Origin: Cannabis sativa
Taxonomy: Eukaryota > Streptophyta > Magnoliopsida > Rosales > Cannabaceae
Assembly: GCF_029168945.1 (NCBI RefSeq)
Contig: NC_083604.1
Span: 64,186,211 to 64,250,210 of the forward strand
Direction of reading: 5' to 3'
DNA: 64,000 bases
Numbering within the stretch: the first letter of the stretch is position 1; each line of letters starts with the position of its first letter. The translations under genes were made by a program, and so were the position numbers. Shown here piece by piece: positions 10,809 to 22,980 of this stretch. Under the pieces are notes generated by a model. That model saw nothing but the letters and a program-made list of their open reading frames with translations, made no database searches and had not been told where the DNA came from.

Positions 10809-13278
10809 AATACATTAATATTATTCCCCCCAATTTTTCAGCCAAAATAACCTAGTCTCTCGTAACCCCCAATTTTAATACAACCCCATTTTTCATTTGC
10901 CGCCCACTCTCTCTCGTAACCCCATCTCTCTTCGTCAATTCTCCGTCGACGACGGCACTGCCCCATCTTCTCTTCGTCAGTTCTCCGTTCTCTGTCGCAC
11001 GCGTGGTCTGAGGTGGTCGACGACGGCACCAGCCCTCTCTTCTCTTCTCTTCGTCAGTTCGGAGTTCGGGTATGTTATGGCTGTCATTTGGTTATTTTTG
11101 TCTTTGTCTTTGTCTAAGCATTCAGTTCAAGTGTTCTCTCCGAGTTTCTCTGAGATCAGAGAGGGATATCAAAGATTTGCTATTGAATTTTTTTTATTTT
11201 ATTTTTTGAAATTAGAATTTGGAATTTGGAATTTGTTTTAGGTGAAAAAAAAATTAGTATGAGACTGGTTTGGGTTTGGAGTTGAGAGATGAGGGAGAGA
11301 TGAAGTGGGGTGGTTGGAAAATTATATTGAATTATAGAAAGAATCCTTTTCGAAGAAAATAAAAGAATTATAGAAAGAACGATATGCCAGTCCAGTTTTA
11401 CAAGGATGACGTTTATATAATTATTTATGGTGTGGGACTTCATATACATTCATTTTATTTTTTTGTTAATCGATTTATCAAAGTAGGATTGAAGTTTGCT
11501 ACCTGGATTGGAATATAAAATCACAACGATGTTATCTGTAAAGTTTTCTTCCTTGCATTGAATTTGTCTAGACTTGAATAAATTAGTACTATATATTTAT
11601 ATATCCTTTCTACTTTTGATAATGATACTGTGTTTATCAACTCGGTATTTGATAGATATACATATAAATTATATACAGCTAAGTTATAATATTATATTTG
11701 AGTTAATACAGAACACACGAACACAATTGCTTGTGTAAATTAGTTTCTAACAAAACTTTCCAAGACAACTGTAGAAGATTATATATATTTATTTATTTAT
11801 TTATTTATATTTTCCTTGAATTCAACCTATACCAGTCTCATTCCCTTTTCCTATAAATCTGACCATTACAGCTCTCTTTTTTCCTCTCTATGATCAGATT
11901 TTAACTTTTTCAGATTTTGTATATACAATTTGTTTGATTTTGACACTATCATCATCATGAGATTTCCCTTTCTTTATCATACATTTATTTACTTATTACA
12001 AACCCTTTTGCCTTTTCTTTCTTTCTTTCGTTCTTTCTTTCTTTTCTCTATCTATCTTCAATTATTCTACCAAGCCACACACACACCTCTCTATATATAT
12101 ATTTATTGAAAAATTACCAAACGAAAAAGAATTAGATGTAATATTCCCAACATCAAGCTAGTGTTAATTTTATTTTAGTACTTTTAGTTAAAATAAAATA
12201 ACATAAAATTAATAGTGATCATTAAAATGCTTTATTAATTATAGTTATTATTCTCATAATATTACTAAGTTATAATAATATGCACTTTTTTTTTAGAGGT
12301 TTTAACTTTTAAAAACTCTTATTGAGTAAAATAATTAAGTGGTATAAATTTAGTTAAAATAAATGTTTATAAATTAGTAGTCTTTTGCTTGTATATGAGA
12401 TCATCAGTTATATATTATAATCATAGTATGTATTTAATTATAATACATATCTATTATAGTATGTACACACCGCCTATCTGTATATGTAACTTAGATTTGA
12501 TATAGTTTATATGTACATGTTAACTTCTCCTAGTATGAACCTATGTGTATGTGTAAATTAATATTATATGTATCAATATCAAGGTGATCGATATCTTATT
12601 TAGAATAAATATATAGTATGTTAGATAATAATTAAATGCACACCATTATAGGCTATAGTCCCTCTATTTAATTTTTTTTGTTCTTCTTCCAAAAGTATTT
12701 CACTATTCTTTTGACTCAAAATGTTAATTACTTTAGAAAGAGAGTATATTAAGAAAGTTGTCTTCACACACTTACACAACTACCTTTTCAAGGTTTTTTT
12801 TTTTCCTCATATAGAGATATATTGCACGGTACACTTATGGCATGATGAAAGAAAGGAAACTATATGTATATATTTATTTCGTTAAAATTTTAGTTTTAAT
12901 TTTGGAATGAGACAAAGGTGCATAAATGGTGGGAAGAAATTCCATAAAATTAAATTTTACAGAGAGGACCTTACCAAAATAATAATAATGCTAACGATTT
13001 TTTATTTTTTGACAAAATAATACTTACAATTTAAAGAGGGGAGAAAAGAAAATTAATTGAAAAGATTTTCTAATATGGAAGGTTTTGTCATTTCTTATTT
13101 TTCTTTGACGTGACTCATATATCTGGAATGTAGTGTGAAAGCCATCTCTCTCTCTCTCTCTCCATTCTTTGCTCTTCTGTTTATTTTATTTTGAAATCCC
13201 TCTCTCTCTTTGTTATTATTTATATTTTTATTGGAGAAAGGTATAATCTCTAAAAACTTTATAATTCTTTGTTTAGTG

Positions 13279-13354
13279 GAGTTTGAATATGTTAGATATT
13301 CATCCGTAGTGAAGTAGGTTCTGCGATTAATTGTACTGCGGTCGGATGGGTGGA
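13279..13354 (+). ncRNA. Conserved ~75-nt putative structured module (copy 2, in the nested CACTA)
   Basis: Same module, here inside a different CACTA family. The apical loop of the first hairpin differs (GTTAG) but the stem is kept. The closing stem uses G-U pairs (GGGTGGA). A truncated repeat of its first 20 bases follows at about 13374-13394. Confidence 0.45.
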
Positions 13355-13668
13355 ATATATATGCATGTTAGAAGAGTTTGAATATCTTAAATGTACCGAC
13401 CGAAAAAAACCGTCGCTAAAAAAATTCAAAAACGAAACCAGCATATAAGGCACGTTTTAAAACCGTCGCCTATACCCAGTTATAGGCGACGGTTTTAAAC
13501 CGTCGGGAATCCCAGATTAGCGACGGTTTTGAACCGTCGCCTATTTTGCCCAATTTACGACGGCCGAATAGGCGACGGTTATAGAAACCGACGACAATAC
13601 TTTAAACGACTGTTTAAAAGCGTCGCGAAAACCCATTTTTGTAGTAGTGATTCCAATATAATTTTCTA

Positions 13669-14205
13669 GGATGCATTGGACGCTAGTGGTGGTTACGCCA
13701 AGGAAAATTATCCATTTAAACCCTGTAAGTGGCCGCCCAATTCCCGAAGAAATAGAACAAATGATCGGAAGGTAATAATTTAATGACTTCTTATGTAACG
13801 AATTGAAATGCTAATATAATTTTCCAAAACAGGACATTCATGTATATAGGGAACGCACATGAGTATCTTGGCCCGTGGCTAGGAATTAACCAAGCAAACT
13901 GTCCAAGACAACCTAAAAGCCAAGAATGTGGTTTTTATGTTTTGAAATATATCACTGACATCGTCGCACGTGCCAACCCCAGCCGTTTCATACAAAATCA
14001 AAAAGTTGTAAGTTTTAATTATTGATTATAGTATATAAATTCTATAATAACAAATATATAATATACATATATATAAACTAATATAAATTTTTAATTTTTT
14101 TAACAGTTTGGGGGTAAGAAGCAATACGATCCAAAAATAGAATTGTTACCACTACAGCGAAAGTGGATAGAACAATTGATGGCGGTGATTCACGGTGACG
14201 ATTGA
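13669..14205 (+). pseudogene. Ulp1-like cysteine protease domain of CACTA A
   Basis: C48 SUMO-protease-like fold, seen from order and spacing of catalytic positions: His in MHWTLVVV (about 13674), an Asn in place of Asp in HLNP, and Gln then Cys in QPKSQECGFYVLKY (Cys codon 13927-13929). The domain is split over three exons and ends at TGA 14203-14205. This part keeps open frames while the N-terminal exons carry stops. CACTA B has HLDP at the same place, so the Asn here may be a loss of the acidic residue. Confidence 0.82.
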
Positions 14206-14504
14206 GGTTGAAAGGTCCAAGAATTTTTCTTCATTATGTAATTTTTATAGATTAACTTGTAGTTAGATTTATTAACTTATTAATATTTTTAACTAATTTT
14301 ACATTAGTGTTTGTGTAATATTTAATTACTTTTATGAAATTAAATTATGTATTTTACCCAAATTTAAATAATATTTAATTTACATTTCAAAAAATAAATA
14401 TGTAATTTAAATTAAATAAAATAATATATAAATTAATAAATATATAATTAAAATGTAATTAAAATTATATAATTAAACTAAAAAAAATTGAAAAAACTGA
14501 AATT

Positions 14505-14645
14505 CGCGTACCTATGGCGTCGGTTGCTACGCCACCTATGGCGTCGATTATTGGCTAGGAACCGACGCCATAGGTACCCCTATGGCATCGGTTCCTAGCT
14601 AATAACCGACGCCATAGGGGTACATATGGCGTCGGTTCATTTAAA
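14505..14645. repeat. Right subterminal inverted repeats of CACTA A
   Basis: Alternating CTATGGCGTCGGTT and AACCGACGCCATAGG units that can fold on each other. They are the counterpart of the left hairpin at 6660-6790. Confidence 0.8.
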
Positions 14646-14828
14646 CCCTTTAGCTTCGCCCTGATCAGTGTCGGTAGCGAATTTCGCAAAAACCGACACT
14701 GAAAGGGCTTAAAAACCGCCTCTAAAGGGGGTTTTTGTAGTAGTGTAAATTCATATGTAACTACTTTTTTTTTTTGAAATAATAAGGAGATTTATTAAAT
14801 AAACTCATTTAAAATAATTGAACGCACT

Positions 14829-15240
14829 TCAGAGGAACAATCCTCCAACTGAAGCACTCAACCTATAAAGAAACAAGATTCTCTTGCCAAGCAATGACCA
14901 AACTTGTTTTGCAGATCGTTTAACAAAACATAACTCAACCAAAGGTAAAGCCAAAAGTAAATCCCTAACATCTTGAACAATAAGACCAAACTGTGAGGAC
15001 ATAAAAGCTTTACTTTGGACTGCTTGGACACACACCAGACTATCCGTTTCTAGCACTACTTTGTCCCAGGGATGAGTCGCAATCCAACTCAACGCTTCTT
15101 TGATGCCTACGATCTCAGCAATTTTGGGTTGGACATACCCAACCTTTCCCTTCTTGAAAGCTTCTACCATGGTTCCATGATGATCTCGAGCTACACAGCC
15201 CATTCCAAATCGGCCCTCTTGTTCAAATAAAGCCCCATCA
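14829..15240 (-). pseudogene. LINE ORF2 C-terminal RNase H (RVT_3 type)
   Basis: Reads GCVARDHHGTMVEA, AEIVGIKEALSWI and VVLETDSLVCVQAVQ, the order of the plant L1 RNase H with its acidic residues (Glu in AEI, Asp in ETDS). It is in a different frame from the zf-RVT part, with decay between 15240 and 15506. The 3' end and poly-A follow at once. Confidence 0.85.
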
Positions 15241-15505
15241 ACATTACTTTAATCTTGTTTAACATAGGTGAAATCCAACGCTCAAAGTTCTGCCCCCCAT
15301 CATTCAAAGGAGAAAACGAAAGGCCCTTCCTTTCCTGAGCAAATTTGTATTGATCAAGCAAGATTCTAGCTTATGTTACAATATTTGAAGCAAGCCAACT
15401 CTTCTTTTTCCAAACAAAGTCATTCTCCGCTCGCCAAATAGCCCAACTCACCATCGCTGCTTCCTCCATTTCAACTTCGTGCCCCCTGGTGAAAATTCCC
15501 AATAA

Positions 15506-16246
15506 CTAACTGCTGAACATTGCAACCCCAGCCCCGACGTCTACTATGCTGCGATGCCAAGCAGCCTTTGCGATCGAGCATTCCACCAACACATGTTGAA
15601 GAGTTTCAGTACTAGAGTTGCACACAGGGCAATCAGCATTGACAGGAACATGACGCTTTTGGAGTTGAAAACAAGTTGGAAGCACACCCGAAGCAGATCG
15701 CCATAAAAAATTACTGATCTTAGGAGGAATTTTTAATGACCAAAGTCGCTTCCAAAACTCAGTAATGGCATCCCGACACCAAGCACCCTTAGATTCTTGC
15801 AAGAACTTATATGAACTTTTAACCGAATAATTCCCACAAGTCTCAAGTCGCCAACTCCAACCATCATTAGCGGCTGAATCACTGAGTTGAATGGACAAAA
15901 TAAGGTCCTGATCACGGACAACAAACAGGTCCCTCACATCATCCTCATCCCATGCGCAAGTACCAACTTGAAAGAGAAAGATGACCGACTTATTCACAAG
16001 AGCAGGGTGCCGTTAGACAACATAGTTGTTTGAATTATGTGGAAGCCAAGAATCATTAAGAATGGATACATTTTCTCTATTGTCAATTGTTCTTTGAGCA
16101 CAGGCGTGGATAAGATCTTTTGCTTCAAGAATACTACGCCAAATGAAACTAGGATTGTCTCCCAATCCAGCAGAAAACAAATTACCAGTAGCATAATATT
16201 TAGCCTTATAAAGCCTACTAACCAAAGAATCAGCATTAACCAACAA
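15506..16246 (-). pseudogene. LINE ORF2 zf-RVT region
   Basis: Two frames cover the region between RT and RNase H. The first (to 16013) has SRLYKAKYY and WRSILEAKDLI. The second (15506-15997) has the zf-RVT signature FWKRLWSLKIPPKISNFLWR, then LQKRHVPVNADCPVCNSSTETLQHVLVEC. The shift between them lies near 16010. Confidence 0.88.
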
Positions 16247-16387
16247 ACGCCAATATTACTTCCCCAAAAGAGCCAGATGAAAATCTCTCAAGCTTCGAAA
16301 TCCCAATCCCGCTGCATGTTTATGGTGACACAATCGTTCCTAGCGCATCCAATTATTACCCTTACAACTACTTGAATCTGAGCGCCA

Positions 16388-19300
16388 CTAGAACTTGGCC
16401 ATAAACCGCTCTAACTCCTTGCAAGTGTCTGACGGCAAGAGGAAAACATTCATAGCATAACTCGACAAGACTTGAGCAATAGATTTCAACAATACCTCCT
16501 TTCCCACACGAGATAAGATACGCCCTTCCCACCCTTGAATTCTCTTCCGAAGCTTATCCTTAAGAAAACCAAGGATAGCATTCTTATTTCTCCCAACCAA
16601 ACACGGCAGACCCAAGTAATAGCCATTTTCATCGGCCTCGTAAATTTCCAACATAGCACAAATGGAATCCCGCACATCAATACCAGTATTATTGCTAAAA
16701 AAAGAAGACTTAGAGAAATTGATTCTTTGCTCCGAAGCCACCTCATAAGTATGTAGCAACTCCTTCACATTTTACGCTTCTTCCTCAGTTTCCTTACAGT
16801 AAATGTAGTTGTCATCAGCAAAGAGCATACGAGAGATTACCGACGCACCTCGAGCAATTTTACACCGCGTGAGTAAGCCACTTTATTCATAACTCCGCAA
16901 CAAACTAGAGAAACCTTCAGCACAAAGAATAAACAGATATGGTGATAAAGGATCCCCTTGGTGAAATCCTCTTTGACCAACAATGGGCCCCAACTCCTTC
17001 CCACCATGTGAAATAGTATAGGAAACAGAACATACACATTGCATAACTAAATTAATCTAGCGACCATCATAGCCCATCCTTACCATCATAGCCCGGAAAT
17101 AATCCCACTCAAGCTTGCCATAGGCTTGTTGGAAGTTATTTTACCAGGAACTTAGATCTACTCACAAGTATGTTGATTTAACAACCTAAATATGAACTTC
17201 TAAAACGATGAAAAAATTAAACACACAAAAGTATCAGAAATCTTACATTGGGTGCAGCGGAATATATGTCTCCTCCCACTCAGATCTCTAACCCTTGATT
17301 CCTTTCTGTAGCAGAGTATAATCAAGATCTGAGCCCGATAGTCCTTCTTTGTTGTTTCTGAATTCTACACAGCCTTCCTCACTATGATTGAGGTATTACT
17401 TGATGTGTGTGGGCACTACTCTAACACTTATAGATTTTAAAACAATGAAGGAATAGAGAGAGAGAGGGTGGCAGCTCAGAGAGAATTTTCAGAGAGAAAA
17501 TTCTGTCAGAATAATGTTGTGAATGTGTTGTTGAAAACTGAAGCCTTTGCCTTCTATTTATAGAAGACCACCAAGGGCTATGATTGAATTAATTACATTT
17601 AAAATTGAAAAAATCAAAGAGAAAAGGAAGCTTAAGTGGCCGGCCTAGGCATTGTGGAAACAAGGCTTGCCACTTTTCCAACTTTCCTTTTCCTACATTG
17701 ATAGTTTCCTGTTTTGTCAAAAACTGCCAATTCCTTTGTTCAACCACATAAATGTCAAATCTAATTATTTAATAATTAAAATTAATTATCAAATAATATA
17801 TTGTCATTTATTTTATTAATAATAAAACTAATTAAAGTTTCCTAATTAATAAATATGCCCTTCAAAATCTCTATTTACTGTTTTGCCCTTAATAAGTGAT
17901 AAATTCTCAAATAGACACAGTCTATCTTGAGAATTATAATTGATTAATTAAAATCAATTAAATGAGTCTTACAAGTAATATTATCTCAACTAGTGGGGGG
18001 ACCATGGGTCTATATATCCGAGCTTCCAATAAGCAGATCTAGAATTTACCACTTAAATTCACTGACTTATTAATTCTTCGTTGAATCCACACATAGAACT
18101 CAGAATTGCACTCTCAGTATATAGAATGCTCTATATGTTCCACCATATAGACACATCATTAGTTATCCATTGTTATAATCCTAATGTGATCAATGATCCT
18201 CTATATGGATGATTTACACTGTAAAGGGACTAAATTACTGTAACACCCTACAATGTATTTTATCCTTAAAACACTTAACCCTGTATAAATGATATTTCAA
18301 CTAAGTGAAATGAGTACTCAATCATTTATCTCGTTTGGTTAAGCTCGAAGGAAATTACCCTTTGCTTACTATTCGCCAGATAGAAGCTATAGATTCCATA
18401 TTTATGTTAGCGCTCCCACTCAATCGTACTACCGTGTTCCCAAAATGTATGTATTGCCCTGACCAAAAATTAGGCTTAACTAACAAATCAAAGAACACGA
18501 ATAACACTCTCGAGATTGAGCCTAACCATATCAGGATTTCGATCATGTGATCTAGGATCAACTTATGATATTGAATTGAATAGATATTTACGGTAAGTTT
18601 CATGAATTTATTTCAAAGTTCAATATCGGTCCATTCCAATGTATACTCCATGCATCCAACCTGAGCTTTACTTTAACCTATGTTCTGGAAAGAACATAAC
18701 ATTTCTCCAAATGCAAGTAAACTCTGTTGTAGATTGTCATATCAGTAAAACCCAGTGTTCTGATAAATCTAGGAATACTTTATTCACATAGTCATGTTTA
18801 CTTTCCACTGTGTTGACAACACAATAAACATGATCAAGCATGTGAAAAGGGGTTTGGATTAATTTATAAATCAAATAGACAAACAATTGATTAATTGAAC
18901 CAAAACATACACAAATGAATGAAAAGTACTTCTGCTACTTTATTGATATTGAATAATCTGGATTACATTGAAATAGAGTTTTATTTAGGGCATAAAACCC
19001 AACAAGGCTTTACTAACATCTAGTTTGAGTGCCATATAACCATCCCTCCCTCTTCGTTTCCTCTTTAAGTGATGCATAATCTCATAAGCAATCATGATGT
19101 TGTCCGAGATCAACCGGCCTTGCAAAAACGCACTTTGAGTATCAGATATGATAGACGGCATAACACTCTTAAGTCTATTAGCAACCACTTTGGGTACAAT
19201 CTTGTACAGCACATTGCATAACGCAATGGGTCTTAAATCCCTCATATCCATAGGCTGCCTCTTTTTAGGGATTAAGACCAAAATGGTTTCATTAATGTCT

Positions 19301-19437
19301 GTAGGAAGACAACCATTATGAAAAAACTGCTTAACCAAATTGATGACATCATCCTTAACAATCGGCCAGCACTTCTGAAAAAAACCCGGGGTCATTCCAT
19401 CAAGCCCTGGGGATTTATCCAGATGCATTTGGAACAA
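16388..19437 (-). pseudogene. LINE ORF2 reverse transcriptase, split by a solo LTR
   Basis: The N-terminal RT part (19010-19437) shows DKSPGLDGMTPGFFQK, LIPKKRQP, LRPIALCNVLYKI and SAFLQGRLISDN up to ALKLDVSKA. The solo LTR 17127-19004 then interrupts. From 17121 the frame resumes with YGKLEWDYF, then FHQGDPLSPYLFIL, then a degenerate catalytic block LFADDNYIYC near 16820-16850. A stop sits just before KELLHTYEVAS. The C-terminal part (16388-16768) shows INFSKSS and YYLGLPCLVGRNK. Confidence 0.9.
17127..19004 (-). mobile_element. Solo LTR (1.88 kb) inside the LINE RT
   Basis: On the given strand it runs from TGTTGGAAG to AACCCAACA, flanked by the 5-bp duplication AGGCT (17122-17126 and 19005-19009). 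Read on the minus strand it starts TGTTGGGTTTTATGCCC and has a TATAAATAG box at about 17565-17573. No internal retrotransposon domain is present, so I read it as a solo LTR left by recombination. Family not assigned. Confidence 0.9.
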
Positions 19438-20287
19438 AGCCTTCAGAACTTCTTCATCTCAAACCGGTAATAGCAGCTTAGCATTCTGCTGGGATGATAC
19501 ATGAGTTTGCACGCTACTTGTGACTTCTCTCTAGACGGTTTGGGAAGAGGAAAAAATCTCATGGAAATAAGAAACTATAAGATCATCCAAACAACTCTCC
19601 CAGTCAACCCATGCACCCGAATGAGCTTTAAGTATTGCAACAAAATTATTCCTTCGTCTCGTAGTTGCATAAGCATTAAAATACTTGCTATTATTACCTC
19701 CCTCTTGCAACCACAGTTGCTTCAATCTTTGACGCCAGAAAACTTCCCGTTGCACATAAAATTCGACCAAGTTCTTCTTTGCTTGTTTATAATTGGCTAC
19801 AGAGACCTCATCCCGACCCAATTTCCACTTCTGCACTTCGTTTTTACACTTTTTCAACCTCTCTTTAAAATTGCAAGTAACCTCCTTACCCCAATCCGCC
19901 AGCTTATCCCTACAAAACTTAATTTTATGCATAATATCATTAGACTCACAAATCTCCCAGCTATCCTTTACAATCTGATAACAAAGAGGTTCCCTCAACC
20001 ACGCATTTTCAAACCGAAACCGCTTAACAGAACTGTGACCTACAGCAGGAACCATGACCATAAGAATTGGAGCATGGTCTAAAGTTGAAATTTCAAAATT
20101 ATGGAGCTTAGTAGAAGTGAACATGTTCAACCAAGCAAGATTAGCAAGCCCCCTATCCAAACGTACTTCTATCCAATGACTAGCACCCCCCCCCCCCAAC
20201 GCTCCCAAGTAAACGGATAACCACATAACTCCATGTCTTGAAGTCCACTGTCAACCAAAGACTATTGAAAACCTTGGATCAAAAAGA
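19438..20287 (-). pseudogene. LINE ORF2, endonuclease C-terminus and linker
   Basis: Continuation after the hAT MITE. The open stretch 19531-20226 shows RLDRGLANLAWLNMF and STLDHAPILM, the late endonuclease motif with catalytic Asp-His. A helical linker (LREPLCYQIVKDSW, WLQEGGNNSKYFNAYA) follows, as precedes the RT in plant L1 elements. A run of ten C in the plus strand near 20187-20196 may mark a small indel. Confidence 0.85.
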
Positions 20288-20295
20288 CAAGATAC

Positions 20296-21295
20296 TAGGG
20301 ATGTACATTTTCCCCATGGGGATGGTACCCCGCGGGGACTCGCCCCTAATGGGGTGGGGATTCCCCGTCTAAATGGGGAACGGGGTGGGGACGGGGATCA
20401 AATTTGTCCCTGAATGTTAAACAGGGCGGGGACGGGGATGACACTCCCAGCCCCTACGGGGACCCATTTAATTTATTAATTATTTTTTATTAATATTTTA
20501 TAAATGCGTTTGTATTTTTTTTAGTATATTAATATCATTTTTACAAATTTTGAAGTTGTATTTTTGTATGATAATTACTATATTGAATAGTAAATAATAT
20601 GTAATATTTTATCTTTTATGTAATTTAATAATTTTATACATTTAGGTGCCGTTTGGTAACACTTTTGTTTTTTAATTTTTTAATCACAAAATGAAAGTAA
20701 AATTTTTGTTTTTAAAAAATTTATTTTTAAAGAACAAAAATGCATTCTGTAACAACTTTTGTTTTCAATTTTAAAAACAGAAAACAAAAGTGTGTTCTGT
20801 AAAGTTCATTTTCATTTTTATTTTTTGATTTTATTTAAGTCGGGTCTAGGTCCTAGGTCAGATTTGGGTTCGGATCGATAGCCGGGTTCAGTGCCAGGGC
20901 CGTGGGGAGGAGATTTGGTCCGGGTCTTGTCGTAATCCAAAAGACTGATTACGAAAAAAAAAACTATTTAAAAAAATATTGAAAGGGATTTTTTTTTTGT
21001 TTTTAAAATTTTGATTTCTAATTATAAAATTTAAAAGTAAAAATAGTTTTATAGAACATGTTTTTGAAAAAGATTTTCACTTTTCTACTTTTAAAAATAG
21101 AAAACTGATTCAAAAAGTGTTACCAAACGTCACCTTAAATTCCCCGCCCCGTCCCCACCCCATTAGGGGATTCTCCGCCCCGTTCCCGATAGAGAATAAA
21201 CGGGAATGGGACGGGGATGGGGATTAAAATCCTTAACGGGGATGGGGACGGGGAGAGCACTCCCCGCTAATTCCCCCGCCCCATGTGCATCCCTA
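20296..21295. mobile_element. hAT-type MITE (1.0 kb) inside the LINE endonuclease
   Basis: Ends TAGGGATGTACAT and ATGTGCATCCCTA are inverted repeats. The 8-bp flanks CAAGATAC (20288-20295) and CAGGATAC (21296-21303) are a target duplication with one change. The outer parts are tandem GGGGATGGGGACGGGG-like repeats on one side and their complement on the other. The centre is occupied by a nested PIF-like MITE. Confidence 0.9.
20645..21134. mobile_element. PIF/Harbinger-type MITE nested in the hAT MITE
   Basis: Termini GGTGCCGTTTGGTAACACTT and AAGTGTTACCAAACGTCACC are inverted. The flanks are TTA (20642-20644) and TTA (21135-21137), the usual TWA target duplication. About 490 bp, without coding capacity. 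Confidence 0.88.
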
Positions 21296-21303
21296 CAGGA
21301 TAC

Positions 21304-21758
21304 CGATTACTGCCCCTTTTGTCACCATGACATAAAATATTGTTAAGATCACCCATCACACACTATGATAGATTAGACCGATTAGCCAGAGTACGTAACA
21401 GATTCCAAGTAGAAGCACGCCTACTTCTATTCGGTTCCCCATACACACCAGTGAAACGCCATTCCTGCACACATTCAGAAGCAACTCTCACATCTATGTA
21501 AGCATCAGAAAACCCAAGCAAAGGCACTTCCTCCTCAATTTTCCATAATAACGCAATACCTCCACTCCGACCATTAACATCTACGACTATCATACCATCA
21601 AAACTCAATGTCACACGCACTCTCTCCATCTGAGAACGATTGGATAGAGTCTCACAGAGAAACACAATATTGGGCTTCTTTTGGATCACAAGATCCTTAA
21701 GGAATTGTAAAGTCCATGGGTTCCCAAGCCCAGGGAAATTCTAAGATAAAATATTCAT
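21304..21758 (-). pseudogene. LINE ORF2 endonuclease, N-terminal part
   Basis: An ATG at 21758 starts an APE-type endonuclease (MNILS, then GLGNPWT, then IVFLCETLSN with the conserved Glu). The sixth codon is TAG where the family has Trp, a nonsense change. The domain continues through GGIALLW and WRFTGVYGEPNRSRR and is then interrupted by the hAT MITE at 20296-21295. Confidence 0.85.
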
Positions 21759-22980
21759 AATGATTGGTGGGCCTAGACACCAGACCCACCAAAGTCAAGT
21801 TCTTTGAACCATTTACCACTTCGCCCGTTGCCACATCACCTCTCCCATGGGCCCCATCAGTACCTTCCAAAGTCGTTCGTCTCCTCTTCGTGTCAAGAAC
21901 CAAAAGACAAGCCTCCTCATTGATATCCTCAGATAATTCCTTATGCATAGCAGCTGGTAAAATATCTTCCATATTTATAGGGTCCCCATTAACAACCTTT
22001 GATGTTCCTATCCTTGCCTCATGTTGAACTAAAGTTTCCTCCACTATCATCGGACTCGACCCCAGCACACCACAATTCCCCTCAACCATTGCCATCGTCG
22101 ATTGAGAGACCTCACCACGAGCCGCATTTTTTGCTGTAGAAACCTCGTCCAAAGCAGCATTAAACTGCTTAAGCCATTTAGCTCCGATCATGTGGTTTCT
22201 ACGTATAGGTCTCACTCGCATCCATTCCCCATACAGTTTGATTATCTGACCCTCTCTAACCTCGAACCGTCGCGGACAAAAGCTTTCAGAATGCCCCATA
22301 ATCCTACAAATAAAGCAGAAAGTGGGAAGATGTTCATACTTAAAGTTAGTCCAGAACTCGATCCCGGCAGTATTGCGAAGCTTCATACGTCTCTTTAATG
22401 GCTTCATAACATTCAAAGTCACACGAACATGAAGATAATCCCGCCATAAGCCCATGAAATTCCTTTCATCCGATTGAACAAACTTCCCAATATAGTTTCC
22501 GACATCCTTGACAACCGTAGCCATTTTAAACCCCAATCTGAGATCATGCAATTGCACCCACATATCAACTTCATTCAAGGTAACCAATCTTGGATCCTCC
22601 CCCCGCTGCAACCTTCTAAAAATTAACAATAACCTATTAAAAGTCCAAGGGCTTCGATTCATCATACTTTGGATGTCAATTTCATGATAAAATTGAAAGA
22701 GGTAGCGATTAATATCCAATTCCTTAACAAATATCCCCTTCCCCGGCTGCCACAATGAAGCCATCATATGTTGCATGGCCTCAAAATCAATTTGTCTTTC
22801 AGTCAAGAACCTTCCAACAATACACCGCCTATCATCGTAGTCATTAATATCCGTAGCACTGGCATCATAAGACAAGATAGTCACCTCCTCCTCCACAATA
22901 CGAATATGCACCCCTAAAATCAACAACGAAAAACAAGAACAAAAAAAAAAGGACCAGAAAACACTAAAGAACCATGTCAA
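21697..22980 (-). pseudogene. LINE ORF1: DUF4283 and CCHC zinc knuckle protein
   Basis: An open frame of 427 codons. The first ~30 residues are hydrophobic and may precede the true start. The DUF4283-like core shows RCIVGRFLTERQIDFEAMQ, LWQPGKGIFVKELDINRYLFQFY and MNRSPWTFNRLLLIF. A zinc knuckle follows: FCFICRIMGHSESFCPRRF (C-x2-C-x4-H-x4-C). The protein would bind LINE RNA. Its end overlaps the start of the endonuclease frame. The frame is open, but the element as a whole is dead. Confidence 0.85.

Larger units (their letters stand above)
10497..13649. mobile_element. Nested non-autonomous CACTA element (3.15 kb)
   Basis: It starts CACTACTACAAATATTCG and ends ATTTTTGTAGTAGTG, with target duplication ATT (10494-10496 and 13650-13652). 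CACTA B shows the undisturbed sequence near 54871. The ends carry many inverted ACCGTCG/CGACGGT repeats. No transposase frame is seen. The interior includes CT-rich, UTR-like stretches (10890-11060, 11990-12060, 13145-13170) and long AT-rich DNA, so host DNA may have been captured. Confidence 0.95.
7818..14205 (+). pseudogene. CACTA accessory gene: Transposase_24-like plus Ulp1 (C48) protease-like, decayed
   Basis: A multi-exon gene of the type found beside TNP2 in plant CACTA elements. Recognisable exons lie at about 7818-8099, 8186-8404, 8482-8574, 8658-8768, 8859-8972, 9048-9580, 9835-10160 and 10224-10413. After the nested element they continue at 13669-13771, 13833-14008 and 14107-14205, mostly with GT/AG borders. 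The first part has the Transposase_24 flavour (SKLMDQGKRVALEVNDKGQ, LSYKNWKEV, ADWCTFVESRLTPEFQ). A Glu/Lys-rich coiled-coil-like stretch is near 9115-9200. In-frame stops occur in the exons near 8318, 8512, 8862 and 9480, so the copy is not functional. Confidence 0.85.
6481..14745 (+). mobile_element. CACTA (En/Spm) DNA transposon A, without TNP2, with nested CACTA
   Basis: It starts CACTACTACAATATGGGCC and ends GTTTTTGTAGTAGTG, the CACTA termini. It is flanked by the 3-bp target duplication TAA (6478-6480 and 14746-14748). Copy B shows the empty site near 51960. Subterminal zones hold repeated inverted copies of a CCGACGGCATAGG-like motif. It carries a decayed gene with a Transposase_24-like part and an Ulp1-like protease part. 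No TNP2 transposase is visible, so it was probably mobilised in trans. An unrelated CACTA element is inserted at 10497-13649. Confidence 0.95.

Noticed and set aside
18335..18603. ORFs in the solo LTR
   Set aside because: They lie inside an LTR, on both strands, with no family resemblance.
19501..20082. 193-residue plus-strand ORF
   Set aside because: It is a shadow of the LINE ORF2 linker on the other strand.
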